Positions 33,920 to 42,971 of a DNA stretch of 64,000 nucleotides are shown here, piece after piece (within the stretch, counting starts at the first letter, position 1; each line of letters starts with the position of its first letter). Made by a program: the position numbers and the translations under genes. Source of the DNA: an archaeon SCG-AAA382B04 (GTDB lineage Archaea > Halobacteriota > Methanonatronarchaeia > Methanonatronarchaeales > Methanonatronarchaeaceae); the NCBI GenBank assembly GCA_003034855.1, contig PZKD01000059.1, positions 1 to 64,000 of the forward strand, given 5' to 3'. The notes under the pieces were generated by a model that saw only the letters and a program-made list of their open reading frames with translations, did not search any database and had not been told where the DNA came from.

Positions 33920-34609
33920 TTAATCTTCTATCATGCCTGAAAACCTAACGAAATTAAATTCATCCATCATCTTAGTCAAAGTTTCACGATAACCAAATTT
34001 ATCATAAATGGTCTGAGTAAAAGAAGATAAGTTTCCATGATGCTCTTCCAAAATCCTTTCTCTACTACTATCTCTTAAAAAACTTTTAAGTATAGTTTGA
34101 CAATCCACTAAGAACTGAAGATAACATTCTTTCCCTTCAAAACTATGTTGACGATAATGTTTATCTTTAAAAAGTTCCTTGTGATATTTCTCTCTAATTC
34201 CATCATCCCACATCACAAATAATTCCTGATTCAATAAATGAAGAGTCTTAGACGCACCTGTTTTCTTTATTGCTTCCGTTTCCCTCAAAATCCTGTAAAC
34301 CTCTCTAACTTGATTTCTAATTTCATTATCATCTAAGTCAATACTTAACAAAGAAAAACCATCCAATTCTTCTAACAAATTATCCTCAGTAATCTTCTCC
34401 AAAGCACACTTTACCTGCTTAGTTAAATCATCATATTTACCACTCCAACGCTGATTCCAAGTATTCAACAACAAACTCACACCACCAACTCTCCCCCCAT
34501 TTCTAACATACCAACTAGCCAAAGGAAAAATAGGGCTACGGTTCTCACATCCATGAAAAGTATCACACTTCTCCAAAAAAACATCAACACTAACTTCCAA
34601 CATAGTCAT
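33920..34609 (-). CDS. Hypothetical protein with LNxELFVMWDxxIR motif
   Basis: A 229-residue protein, mostly helical. Residues about 115-140 read GASKTLHLLNQELFVMWDDG followed by IREKY, a signature I know only from uncharacterised bacterial and archaeal proteins (KxLHxLNPxLFVMWD), often on mobile DNA. The N-terminal half is aromatic-rich and contains two cysteines (CDTFHGC). No catalytic residues can be named. It sits in the element's variable middle, close to the restriction-modification genes, so a defence or element-maintenance role is possible but unproved. Confidence 0.5.
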   Translation of the reverse strand: MTMLEVSVDVFLEKCDTFHGCENRSPIFPLASWYVRNGGRVGGVSLLLNTWNQRWSGKYDDLTKQVKCALEKITEDNLLEELDGFSLLSIDLDDNEIRNQVREVYRILRETEAIKKTGASKTLHLLNQELFVMWDDGIREKYHKELFKDKHYRQHSFEGKECYLQFLVDCQTILKSFLRDSSRERILEEHHGNLSSFTQTIYDKFGYRETLTKMMDEFNFVRFSGMIED

Positions 34610-34700
34610 CTAATCTAATAATTAATGTGAAAACAACAACTTAAGACCTACCTCCATTTTTGGAGTAGACATACAACAAAAAACCAGTGTTTAAATCCTA

Positions 34701-35003
34701 TTAAAGAATCCTAGAAATCATTTCCATCAATAACTCTTTATGGTCCTCCTTATCCACCAAATCCAACATCAAATCAACCACAGCACTTAGATCATCTTCC
34801 TTCTCATAAATCCTAGCTGTCCTCAAAAAATTCCCAACTAATATATTTCTATAACCTCGCTTAAGATAGTTCTCAACCCAGTAAGCATCCTTGTATCCAT
34901 TATTAGTCTTTCGAATTCTTATGTAATTGGTTGTAGGCGGCTCCCCCTCGACCTCAAAATCCTTTTCTTCCCCATAGCTACTTCTAACAACATCTTTTAG
35001 ACC
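34701..35003 (-). CDS. Hypothetical protein
   Basis: About 100 residues from the ATG at 35003 (MGLKDVVRSSYGEEKDFEVE); an upstream start would add a hydrophobic stretch that overlaps the promoter region of the divergent gene. The body is helical, with KRGYRNILVGNFLRTARIYE and an acidic end (LMLDLVDKEDHKELLMEMIS). No motif or family is recognised. It is divergent from the transglutaminase gene with 113 bp between starts, a likely shared promoter region containing ATTATTTAC-type AT-rich sequence. Confidence 0.4.
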   Translation of the reverse strand, partial: GLKDVVRSSYGEEKDFEVEGEPPTTNYIRIRKTNNGYKDAYWVENYLKRGYRNILVGNFLRTARIYEKEDDLSAVVDLMLDLVDKEDHKELLMEMISRIL

Positions 35004-35116
35004 CATAGTAATTAAACAATAAGAAAGAAAGACAATAAACCAAACGGTCAAATAAAAATCCTACACAACTACTAAAAAAATATTTATTCATTATCTAAGC
35101 ATTATTTACCTAAGCA

Positions 35117-36160
35117 ATGGAAAGACAAAAAATCAAAAACTTGTTTCTATCTACTTTACGGATTGTGTCCCTGATAATCATAATTTTGTTTGTTTCAATT
35201 TACGCTTACAACTTCTACATAAATTCTACAATCACTGAAGAAAAGATAACAAAAACAGCTTTAAGTAACTCAGGACTACAAGAATTACCAAAAACGCCTC
35301 AGGAAAAAGTAAAAGCAGTAAAAAACTTACTTAACTACACAAAAAAACACATCAAACACACAGATTACAAAAACAAAGAACCACTCCCCTACTTCCCATT
35401 CCTCAAAGTTGATTGGTTTGATCACAACCCAAAATGGATATACAAAACAAAATATGGAAGTTGTGAAGAACACGCAGTGTTATTCACAAAATTCTCCAAC
35501 TCAATCAACATCACAGCAAGATTCGTAAGCGCACCAGCCCAAGACCATGCATGGAGCGAAGTAAAAATCAACAACACATGGATACAAGTGGACCCATCAA
35601 ACAACATCTACAACCAACCCAAAACCTACGAAAACCAATGGAACTACAACCTCTCCACTGTTAGATGGACAAAAAATGAAAAAACCGGATATAGAACAAA
35701 CCAATACACAGACACCAATAACCTAACCATCAAGATAACTAAGACATCAAGAAAACCTGACGATGTCAAAATTTTAATATATAGTAATTACCTCAAAAAA
35801 CATGTAAAAGGATACAACTCAAAACAACTCGCACTCAAAAAAGAAACAAAAAATGAAAAAACAAATGCAATACTAGGAGATGCAATACTAGGAGATGGAA
35901 ACTACACAATAACAGCCTACCAACCACTACTACCACTCGGTAAAGCCTCAATAATAGGATGGACAACCACCAAAACAACAACCCTAAAAGAAAACACTAC
36001 AAAACAAATAAACCTAAAAATAAACCAAGACCTTACAGAACTAACAATTCTACCCAATACACAAAAATATTTAGAAATATACTCATTGCTTTTCGCAATC
36101 GGCATCCTATCCATACTGATATACAATAAATATTCTAAAAAACCACAAAAACAAAAATAA
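35117..36160 (+). CDS. Membrane-anchored transglutaminase-like protein
   Basis: A 347-residue exported protein. The signal anchor is at residues 13-34, the transglutaminase-like core at about 60-165, and a C-terminal membrane helix at 321-336. The cysteine-protease-type triad is visible: C116 in KYGSCEEHAVLF, H144 in AQDHAWSEV and D159 in WIQVDPS. Archaeal members are thought to act as proteases or cross-linkers on surface proteins. The region 200-300 is Thr/Lys/Asn-rich with a beta pattern and many potential glycosylation sites. Codon use is A/C-rich on this strand, unlike the core genome. It stands alone within the element. Confidence 0.82.
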   Translation: MERQKIKNLFLSTLRIVSLIIIILFVSIYAYNFYINSTITEEKITKTALSNSGLQELPKTPQEKVKAVKNLLNYTKKHIKHTDYKNKEPLPYFPFLKVDWFDHNPKWIYKTKYGSCEEHAVLFTKFSNSINITARFVSAPAQDHAWSEVKINNTWIQVDPSNNIYNQPKTYENQWNYNLSTVRWTKNEKTGYRTNQYTDTNNLTIKITKTSRKPDDVKILIYSNYLKKHVKGYNSKQLALKKETKNEKTNAILGDAILGDGNYTITAYQPLLPLGKASIIGWTTTKTTTLKENTTKQINLKINQDLTELTILPNTQKYLEIYSLLFAIGILSILIYNKYSKKPQKQK

Positions 36161-36370
36161 AACCATTAAACCCAATTATTTCAAAAATAAACCCATTTAA
36201 TATTTTTTTAAAAAAATTAAAAAAATTTAAACAACTACATAACTACGGATTATTTAAAAATAAGAAAAAAGAAATCAAAAAAATAAAAAATATAAAAATT
36301 TTAAATTTTGTTTTTCATATATTATTTTCCAAAAATATGTGTAGTTTTGTAGTTATTTTTTTCTTCACCC
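36161..36370. other. AT-rich spacer between convergent genes
   Basis: 210 bp of poly-A and poly-T rich DNA between the transglutaminase gene and the helicase gene, which converge here. T-runs on both strands can end transcription from either side. Confidence 0.35.
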
Positions 36371-37789
36371 TCAATCTGGTGTTACTAACCTAGGATCTTC
36401 ATTTTCACCAACTATCCTAATACCTTCCCAAACACGCACACTCTCACCTGCCCTAGTGGTTGGGTTACTACCACTTGGATTCAAATAAGCATCATTCGCA
36501 ATTCTCTGACCCAATTTCCTCTTTGTCTCAATAGGCAAATTTTTATCATCGCAGAATTCCTCATATTTCTCCCACAACTCCTCATTAGTTACCTCACTTG
36601 ATTTATCATTAGCAATTTTCTGACTAATGAATTTATCCACACTATTAGACCTGCTATACCAAAAATTCTTAACCTGCCTAGGCTCCATCTCATTCAACAA
36701 CTCTTTCTTTTCTCTTGCCTCCTGCAAACATTTGATTGCTACATTAAGGATGCCTTCAAGTTCCTCATCAGCAGTTAATTCCTCAATAAGATCCTCTCTC
36801 TCAACTCTTTCATCACGAGGTATCCTCTTAAACCTATAAATCGGATGAATACGTCTCCAAAACCCAGGACTCGGATCTTTTACTTCAGGAAATTTGTTAC
36901 CAGCAAAAATCATTGTCGCCTTGTTCTCAAAAGAAAATTTTTTCTCGTGCTTAGGGTTAGCCATCAAAGTATCACCACCAACGATTTGCTGAAACTTATC
37001 GGTTCCACGTATCTTAGAATCAGAAACATCTCCATCAATGTTTGCAAGTTTCTCATATAAAGCAGCTAACGCATAGTTATCTTGACTCAAATCCTTTAAT
37101 CCAAGATTCGAAACATTGCTTTTACCAATTAAATTCTTTATAACCCTCAGTAATACAGTTTTTCCGGAATCTGGAGGACCATACAAAAAATATCCCTTCT
37201 TAAATAAGCTGCTTCCTCGATACAATGTATCCCCAATCATCTCAAATATCTGTTGAATCATTTGAAGGTCATTGCCAGTAATCTCCCTCAAAAAAGAAAT
37301 AAACTTCTTCGGTTCACCAGATTCAGGATTATAATCTGTCTTTACCTTATTTATCGCAACTAAATCAGGACTAAAGTCAATAAACTCATCATTGTGAAGA
37401 TCATAGATCCCATTATTCAGAAACAACAAACGGGATGGTGCAGTCTTTTCTTCAAAATCTTTCTTTTTAACGCCAATCAAAACATCTAGTTTATCAATGA
37501 CTAAGTTCTTCTTATACTGGCTAATGTTCTCCGCCTTCTCATAGATCTTTTCTTTGAGGAAATGGTCAGTTCCTTCGTGCTTATATATTCCGTTCTCATA
37601 ATGAAAACGCCTCTTGTCTTCTTTTATTTTAATCAAATAGTTTTCTTTAGCTATTTGTTTAGCTAACTCCATAGATATAACTTTGCCTTTTTCATTCCTG
37701 AATCCATTTTTTGATTGGGAAACATTTTTATTCTTCAAATTTTTATTTTCCTTTGGAGGGTTTTTTCCCTCCTCACTTTCCTTATTCAT
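36371..37789 (-). CDS. SF3/D5-like replicative helicase
   Basis: A 472-residue protein. I start it at the ATG at 37789, which has a strong ribosome binding site (GAGGTG, six bases upstream). A D5_N-like region (about 60-165) precedes the helicase core: Walker A GPPDSGKT near 208, Walker B-type LANIDGDVSDS near 250, and the SF3 motif C region MIFAGNKFPEVKD near 295. A winged-helix C-terminal part follows. Proteins of this kind start and drive replication of plasmids and viruses (P4/poxvirus D5 type). The primase domain is absent, so a host primase is needed. It is the key replication gene of the element, and the GC-rich region upstream may be its origin or leader. Confidence 0.88.
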   Translation of the reverse strand: MNKESEEGKNPPKENKNLKNKNVSQSKNGFRNEKGKVISMELAKQIAKENYLIKIKEDKRRFHYENGIYKHEGTDHFLKEKIYEKAENISQYKKNLVIDKLDVLIGVKKKDFEEKTAPSRLLFLNNGIYDLHNDEFIDFSPDLVAINKVKTDYNPESGEPKKFISFLREITGNDLQMIQQIFEMIGDTLYRGSSLFKKGYFLYGPPDSGKTVLLRVIKNLIGKSNVSNLGLKDLSQDNYALAALYEKLANIDGDVSDSKIRGTDKFQQIVGGDTLMANPKHEKKFSFENKATMIFAGNKFPEVKDPSPGFWRRIHPIYRFKRIPRDERVEREDLIEELTADEELEGILNVAIKCLQEAREKKELLNEMEPRQVKNFWYSRSNSVDKFISQKIANDKSSEVTNEELWEKYEEFCDDKNLPIETKRKLGQRIANDAYLNPSGSNPTTRAGESVRVWEGIRIVGENEDPRLVTPD

Positions 37790-37823
37790 AATTTTCACCT
37801 CATTTTGTTCATAACCACTAGGC

Positions 37824-38078
37824 TACGGATCTTGGAACCCTGGGCACGCCCCATACCACATACCATCCGGAGTTACGGGCGAATCCTTGCTTGCTATGGA
37901 GCCCTTGATCACCTAACATGTCCGGGCATTCAATAGTTTAGGCAGCCCCTAACACCCAATAGGCAAGAGCAGCACAATCAATCAACACACTGGAACACCT
38001 AAATAACTAGTATACCCAAAACAATAGTATGGGCCTAGGTCCCCAAGTATGGAGACCTTGGGCACTCCAAGATCCGTA
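37824..38078 (-). ncRNA. Candidate structured RNA, leader or origin upstream of the helicase
   Basis: A 255-bp stretch with clearly higher GC than its surroundings. Its ends pair perfectly: 37824-37836 (TACGGATCTTGGA) and 38066-38078 (TCCAAGATCCGTA). Inside there is a further stem (CCCAAG/CTTGGG around 38044-38062) and repeated GGGCA strings. On the minus strand a TATA-like sequence lies about 27 bases upstream of 38078, the normal archaeal distance, so a transcript would begin at the outer stem. It ends 35 bp before the helicase start. It is not recognisable as SRP RNA or RNase P RNA. RNA versus DNA origin cannot be decided here. Confidence 0.45.
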
Positions 38079-38097
38079 ACATGGGGATTATGAACTC

Positions 38098-38112
38098 TTA
38101 TATACTATATAG
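38098..38112 (-). promoter_or_regulatory. TATA box upstream of the GC-rich region
   Basis: CTATATAGTATATAA on the minus strand, centred about 27 bases before the first base of the outer stem at 38078. Position and composition match an archaeal TATA element driving transcription toward the helicase gene. A plus-strand use is also possible because the sequence is nearly symmetrical. Confidence 0.5.
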
Positions 38113-38245
38113 CCCATACAAATATGGTTTTTTAAGTATAAAGGTTTTAGGTTTTCAATTTCAATCTAAAAAAGAACCCATGAACCAAACTAACTAACTT
38201 CAATAAAAATCATCGAACACTACATAGATCACCAAAAAAAAATTA

Positions 38246-38428
38246 TCAATCCTTTAGCTGTGGTTTTATCCTCAAATCACCACTATCATCTTCCTCAATC
38301 CGAAGAACATCCCGTTTACTCAATCCCTTCTCCTTGATCCAATTCTCCGGAATCGCAACCAAAAAATAATTGACATCATCTCTAGGCCTCTGCAATTTCC
38401 TCAAACCCAAAATCTTACGATTAGGCAT
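38246..38428 (-). CDS. AbrB/MazE-like swapped-hairpin regulator
   Basis: A 60-residue protein. LVAIPENWIKEKGLSKRDVL and RIEEDDSGDLRIKP form the beta-hairpin/helix/beta pattern of the SpoVT-AbrB fold, here preceded by RKLQRPRDDVNYF. Such proteins bind DNA as dimers and control plasmid genes or act as antitoxins. An excellent ribosome binding site (GGGAGGTGATTTAATATG) precedes the start. It lies upstream of the GC-rich region and the helicase gene on the same strand, so it is well placed to control replication. No toxin gene follows. Confidence 0.7.
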   Translation of the reverse strand: MPNRKILGLRKLQRPRDDVNYFLVAIPENWIKEKGLSKRDVLRIEEDDSGDLRIKPQLKD

Positions 38429-38976
38429 ATTAAATCACCTCCCATGTCCTAAACACATAGATTTTTATTTCCATGCAAATCCCATCCTTAATTTGTTTTT
38501 TAATTTATTTAAATGTTTTATTCCCAATCTAAATATTTACTAAACCCATTATAACTAAATAATAGTTAATGATTGATCTAATTGATCTAAAATTAAATTA
38601 AATAAATGTTTAATTTAGATTAAAAGAATATATTCTTTTTATGTTACATTTATTGATACATAAATGCTGAACTAAATTTTGGAGACACAAAATTGAAAAA
38701 TGGTTGTGGAGAATACAGGATTTTTTTCAAATCCAAAACAATCCATATTTCAATTCAAACCCACCCAATAACCAAAATATGAAAAATTTAAATAAACCAA
38801 ATGGTTTTCTATTTCTAAATATAAAAACTTCAAATATTCCAAATATGGATTTTATAATCGATTATTATAGAAAAACAATCTATAAAAACCTTTTATTTAC
38901 AAATAACCTATAAATAATCAATCATAAGCCAAAATAAGCCAAATGATGCATAATAACGCAATTAGATTTATATTCT
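38429..38976. other. AT-rich region, possible replication origin
   Basis: 550 bp of very AT-rich DNA with short direct repeats (ATTGATCTAA twice near 38573-38592) and palindromic ATTTAGATTA-type sequence. A 69-codon frame at 38704-38913 is Asn-rich and not convincing. Its composition suits a DNA-unwinding region. It separates the regulator from int(N). Confidence 0.35.
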
Positions 38977-38997
38977 ATGATAAAAGAGCTTAGAGAT

Positions 38998-39303
<306 letters not shown>

Positions 39304-39441
39304 CTTGTTTCGGGTTTCAGAGAGCTTGTTCTTAAGGAACTGGGAGACATTTATTCCGTAATTTTTAGCCCATTTATGGATTTCCTCATCAATCTTAACA
39401 GAGGTCATTTTCTTAGTCATCGTATATACGAGTATATATTC

Positions 39442-39738
39442 TTATTTATTCCTCTGTTCAGGTGGCTTATAATCTAATCCCAATTCCTCATAAATCTCCT
39501 CCTCTGTTTCACCTGCAACCTTTTCATCAGTTTCTCGGTTGAAGAGTCTGTGCCTTATAAGCTTGAGCCCTTGTTTCTTTGCCACCGAACAGAGAAAGAT
39601 GTTATGGTTCTTGGAGCCAGTATGCATCTGGAGGATTGAACCCCAACTATCGGGTTTAGTGAAGGAAATTTCGAAAATAGCAAACAATTTACAGAAATCA
39701 CTTAAGGATTTAACAGAATATTTGAGAAAGTAAATCAA
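39442..39738 (-). pseudogene. C-terminal remnant of a family X DNA polymerase
   Basis: The final 70 residues (TKPDSWGSILQMHTGSKNHN then IFLCSVAKKQGLKL ... EEEIYEELGLDYKPPEQR) match the end of PolX/Pol-beta-type polymerases (TGSKEHN, GETEEEIYxxLGLPYIPPELR). The catalytic palm with its aspartates and the helix-hairpin-helix domain are missing. The first 25 residues of the frame do not look like the family. It is therefore a decayed end piece of a repair polymerase, in line with the broken DNA between tRNA-Leu and rpoD. Confidence 0.7.
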
Positions 39739-39863
39739 ATTTTACCCTAGTCTCTCTAACGAACCTTTAATCTTTAAGGCCCTAGTAACTCTTAAATTTC
39801 CAGAGTTCTGGACAATCTGCTTTAGAAATTTTCCAAAGCCCCCTAATGCAAGAGAAAATAGCT

Positions 39864-40268
39864 TTAAACTCCTGGCATTCCTGGTTTTATTTTAACAGAA
39901 GCAGGATCTGACTTAGGTCCTTCAACACCTTCTGTTGAAACTGCTGAAACCCTATATGTATATTCTTCATCCACCTCTACTCCATAATCAATATATTGGT
40001 TGTCTTCAGAATCTCTTACATGTTCTCCATCTCTATATACCTTATAATAGGCTATAGATGTTCCATTTGTGTTATTTAAAACAGGACACTTTACATCCCA
40101 AGTCAGGGTGGCAACCCCAGATACTTTATCAGATGCATTCAAATTTCTAACCTCACAAGGTTCCTTTTCTTGTGTCGATACTTCTTGCTGCAAACAACCA
40201 GAAAAACCTATAACCATACCTAAAACAACTATTGCAACAAAAAATGTTTTTACATTGTCAACTTTCAC
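39864..40268 (-). CDS. Lipoprotein with a fibronectin type III domain
   Basis: A 134-residue exported protein. The leader FFVAIVVLGMVIGFSGCLQQ has a lipobox (GFSGC, Cys24). Residues 40-130 form one fibronectin III domain: TLTWDVKCP, YYKVYRDGEHV, DYGVEVDEEYTYRVSAVSTE. It would sit on the outer face of the membrane and bind a partner or polysaccharide. The FN3 domain carries two cysteines that may bond. It is an isolated gene between the PolX remnant and the IS element. Confidence 0.8.
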   Translation of the reverse strand: MKVDNVKTFFVAIVVLGMVIGFSGCLQQEVSTQEKEPCEVRNLNASDKVSGVATLTWDVKCPVLNNTNGTSIAYYKVYRDGEHVRDSEDNQYIDYGVEVDEEYTYRVSAVSTEGVEGPKSDPASVKIKPGMPGV

Positions 40269-40431
40269 TTCATTACTAAATTTAGCATAAAGAGAGGTAA
40301 TTGTTTCGTTAAACCAAAAACTCTGGAAAGTGATTTTCTGAGTTTTTAAACCTTTATTCAGAACTTTTACTAGTGAACTACTCCTGTCTAATTAAAGGGT
40401 TTAGGAATGAGGTGTTTTGGATTAGATAGGG

Positions 40432-41174
40432 GGCACTGTTCAGTTAAGCACCTCCTTTGGTGTCTGCCAGTTTAGTCCTTGGTGTTTTCTCATGTTGTTG
40501 TGGTAGAACACAAACATCTTTTAGCCACCTGTTAGCGTGTTCAACACTCTTGCTTTCTGGGAAGTAGCAATAGAAGCTGTTTATCCTTCTCTTCAATGTT
40601 TGAAACCACCTCTCTATGTAACTCCTGATGTTTCCTGAAACAACATGTCTATCGATTCCTAGTCTTTCAACAATCTTATATCAGGAGACCTCCATCTACA
40701 ATAACCTTCTCCGGGTTCTTCCCATATTTTTTTTATTATCTCTCTGAAGAAGCTCTTTGTTGAGTAGTTTCTAGGTTGGATATATTGAAGCGTAAACTAT
40801 CCCTTCTATCTTTAGGGGATATCGCAGAATACAGGTACCAACGCTCTCCACCAATCTTCACTACTGTTTCGTCTACAACAATCTTTGAAGGTAATCCATC
40901 TTCTTCGTTCCATATTTCTTGTCTTCCCAGCTTCTGTAGTCCAATAATGCTCTATATTGGTCCTCGTCCAAATAGCTTAAATAGTTCCTTCAACCTCCTT
41001 AAGCTATGTCCCTACTTGTATAACAGTATTTGATAGTGCTATAACCTTGTGTTCTCTTCTCTCCTCTCTCAACAAAACTTAGGGTCTAAGGGAAACTTAT
41101 CATAGATTGCTTCTATCAACCCCATCCCCTCAATAGGGGTTTTACTTCTACTTAACTCTTAACTGAACAGTGCC
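40432..41174. mobile_element. IS6-family insertion sequence, degenerate
   Basis: The ends are a perfect 17-bp inverted repeat: GGCACTGTTCAGTTAAG at 40432-40448 and its complement at 41158-41174, beginning GGCACTGTT as in IS6-family elements such as IS26. TAGATAGGG flanks both ends, a target duplication of 8-9 bp, as expected for this family. The transposase inside is broken. The intact ends and target duplication argue for insertion at this spot not long ago. It sits 73 bp after the end of rpoD. Confidence 0.9.
40440..41090 (-). pseudogene. IS6-type transposase, multiple frameshifts
   Basis: On the minus strand several frames together give a DDE transposase: VVDETVVKIGGERWYLYSAI (first Asp), then VIVDGG (second Asp), then NIRSYIERWFQTLKRRINSF (Glu) and HNNMRKHQGLNWQTPKEVLN, whose stop falls inside the left terminal repeat. 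Frames change at least three times (near 40960, 40790 and 40690), so no active protein is made. The N-terminal helix-turn-helix part is recognisable only in fragments. The element could still be moved by a transposase coded elsewhere, since its ends are perfect. Confidence 0.8.
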
Positions 41175-41247
41175 TAGATAGGGGCAAGAAAAGTATTTTG
41201 GTGTTCTTTTGAGAATTTTATGTTTTTTAAAAAAGATGGAAGGGATA

Positions 41248-42024
41248 TTAGAGGTTGTTTTCAAATTTTTCAAGTTTATCTATGATAATGTCAATTCCTT
41301 CTTCTAGAATCTGTTTTGATGGGAGGGATTGGTCTGTTTCGAAATCGAAAATGAACTTGGTGTCGTCTTCTTTTATGTTTATTGCATCTTGGGGGCATGC
41401 TTCGACACAATTTTCACAAAACATACATGCTTCTTGGTCCACTATTTTTAGTTCATCATTTTTAATTTCATATACGTCTTTTGGACAAGTTTCGATACAT
41501 TCACCGCAGTTATCGCATTCTTCTCCGATTTCCTGGATTGGATATGTTTTGTATCCACACCCTATGGTTGGTTGCCATTTTGCGTGTTCTCTACCTTTTC
41601 CTAATTGTGCTGTTGCTTCTAGTATCAGTTCTTGGCCTTCGGCTAATTTAACTATTGGTATATCTTGATGTGGTACCTCTACTCCTGGTTGTGTTTCTAG
41701 ATCGCTTGAATGTAGGGTTGTTTCACCTTCTCCTGCAAGTGTTATTTGTGTTTGGCATTGTCCGCATCCTTCTCCTCCACATTCACATTCTTCTGGTAAT
41801 ATGAATTCTTCTTTGTCTGTTTTTAGTGGAATAAGTCCTAATCTTAGTGCTAAGATTTCGTCAAATAATACTGATCCGTTTTCATAAACTTTTAGGTCTT
41901 CTATTGCGAGTGTTGGTACTTCTGCTATTAGGGCTCTTCTTAGGGCATTTGCTTTAGCTGGTGAAGAGTCTTTTAGTAAGAATTCTATGTTTTGATTGGA
42001 AAGTTCTCTTGTTTCTAGTTCCAT
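41248..42024 (-). CDS. rpoD: RNA polymerase subunit Rpo3 (D) with ferredoxin domain
   Basis: A 258-residue archaeal RNA polymerase subunit, the partner of Rpo11 in the assembly platform. The start NIEFLLKDSSPAKANALRRA and the FDEILALRLGLIPL box are conserved. A cysteine-rich insert (CECGGEGCGQCQ) follows near residue 78. Domain 3 carries two ferredoxin-like sets (CDNCGECIETCP and CMFCENCVEACP, about residues 173-214), enough for two [4Fe-4S] clusters. Many archaea have lost one or both, so this polymerase is a full iron-sulfur form. It is the last gene of the ribosomal cluster; the IS6 element follows. Confidence 0.95.
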   Translation of the reverse strand: MELETRELSNQNIEFLLKDSSPAKANALRRALIAEVPTLAIEDLKVYENGSVLFDEILALRLGLIPLKTDKEEFILPEECECGGEGCGQCQTQITLAGEGETTLHSSDLETQPGVEVPHQDIPIVKLAEGQELILEATAQLGKGREHAKWQPTIGCGYKTYPIQEIGEECDNCGECIETCPKDVYEIKNDELKIVDQEACMFCENCVEACPQDAINIKEDDTKFIFDFETDQSLPSKQILEEGIDIIIDKLEKFENNL

Positions 42025-42027
42025 TTT

Positions 42028-42417
42028 TTATACTCTCCTTCCTCTTTTTCCACCTGGGGATCTGGTTCCGTCGTGTGGTATTGGTGTTACATCTTCTATT
42101 CTACCTATGTCTAATCCTGCTCTTGCAAATGCTCTTATACATGCTCCTGCTCCTGGTCCTGGGTTCTTTTGTAGGTTTCCGCCTGGTGCCCTAATTTTTA
42201 CGTGGACTCCTGTTATTCCTTTGTCTTTTGCTTCTTGAGCTGCTTGTTCTGCTGCTTGCATTGCTGCATATGGTGAGCTTTCGTTTCTATCTGATTTTAC
42301 TTCCATTCCTCCACTGCTTTTGGAGATTGTTTCGGCTCCACTTAGATCGGTTATTGTTACTAAAGTGTTGTTGAAGCTTGCGTATACGTTTGCTACTGCC
42401 CATCTTTTGTCTGCCAT
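42028..42417 (-). CDS. rps11: Ribosomal protein uS11
   Basis: 129 residues; part of the platform of the small ribosomal subunit, near the mRNA exit. [20 protein letters not shown] at the start and the C-terminal [16 protein letters not shown] are universal uS11 features. It lies between uS4 and rpoD with gaps of 0 and 3 bases, so translation is tightly coupled. Nothing unusual in the sequence. Confidence 0.97.
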   Translation of the reverse strand: MADKRWAVANVYASFNNTLVTITDLSGAETISKSSGGMEVKSDRNESSPYAAMQAAEQAAQEAKDKGITGVHVKIRAPGGNLQKNPGPGAGACIRAFARAGLDIGRIEDVTPIPHDGTRSPGGKRGRRV

Positions 42418-42969
42418 TTATTTTTCCTCCTTTGTTGCTCTTTCTGGTGATTCTGGATGTGGTTCCTCATTTAGAGGTGATGTTTGGCTATAATGGATTT
42501 TGTTTTCTTCTTGTTTTTTTAGTTTGTAGCTTGGTGTTGTTACTTTTTCTTGGTCGATTGCTATGTGTCCGTGAACTATGAACTGTCGTGCTTGTTTTAT
42601 TGTTTTTGCATATCCTTTTTTGTAGACTTGGGTTTGGAGTCTTCGGTCAAGTATTGCTCTTGTGTTTAACCCTAAAACGTCGCCTAGTGTCTGATCTTGG
42701 TTTATTAATCCGAATTTTTTTAGTTTATCTAAGAATTGTTGTTTTTCTTTTTTTGCAATTTCTGATTGTTCTGTTTCTTTCCCTAGAGCTGCTTGGAGTT
42801 TTCTAGCTTCTCTCCTATATTCTCTTAGTTTACTTTCTTCTATCCATAGTTCTTTTTTGTTTTTGAGACCGAATTCCTCGATGAGGTTTTCCTCATCTTG
42901 CATTCGATTCTGTTGCCATGGCTTGGGTGGAGTTTCGTATTTTTTTCCTGATCCTCTTGGTCCTACCAT
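42418..42969 (-). CDS. rps4: Ribosomal protein uS4
   Basis: 183 residues; primary 16S rRNA binder that starts small-subunit assembly. The N-terminal PRGSGKKYETPPKPWQQNRM is the archaeal form without zinc cysteines. The S4 RNA-binding domain covers about 105-165 (RRLQTQVYKKGYAKTIKQAR, IVHGHIAIDQEKVTTPSY). A short acidic tail follows. Its stop abuts the uS11 start, and its own start lies 3 bases after uS13, the standard archaeal alpha-operon order. Confidence 0.97.
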   Translation of the reverse strand: MVGPRGSGKKYETPPKPWQQNRMQDEENLIEEFGLKNKKELWIEESKLREYRREARKLQAALGKETEQSEIAKKEKQQFLDKLKKFGLINQDQTLGDVLGLNTRAILDRRLQTQVYKKGYAKTIKQARQFIVHGHIAIDQEKVTTPSYKLKKQEENKIHYSQTSPLNEEPHPESPERATKEEK

Positions 42970-42971
42970 TA

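Noticed and set aside
37824-38078. SRP RNA or RNase P RNA
   Set aside because: The conserved cores of these RNAs (for example the SRP S-domain tetraloop region or the RNase P GAGGAAAGTC-type motif) are not visible on either strand.
38704-38913. 69-codon plus-strand frame
   Set aside because: Extremely Asn/Phe/Ile-rich, no ribosome binding site, no motif; it reflects AT-rich DNA.
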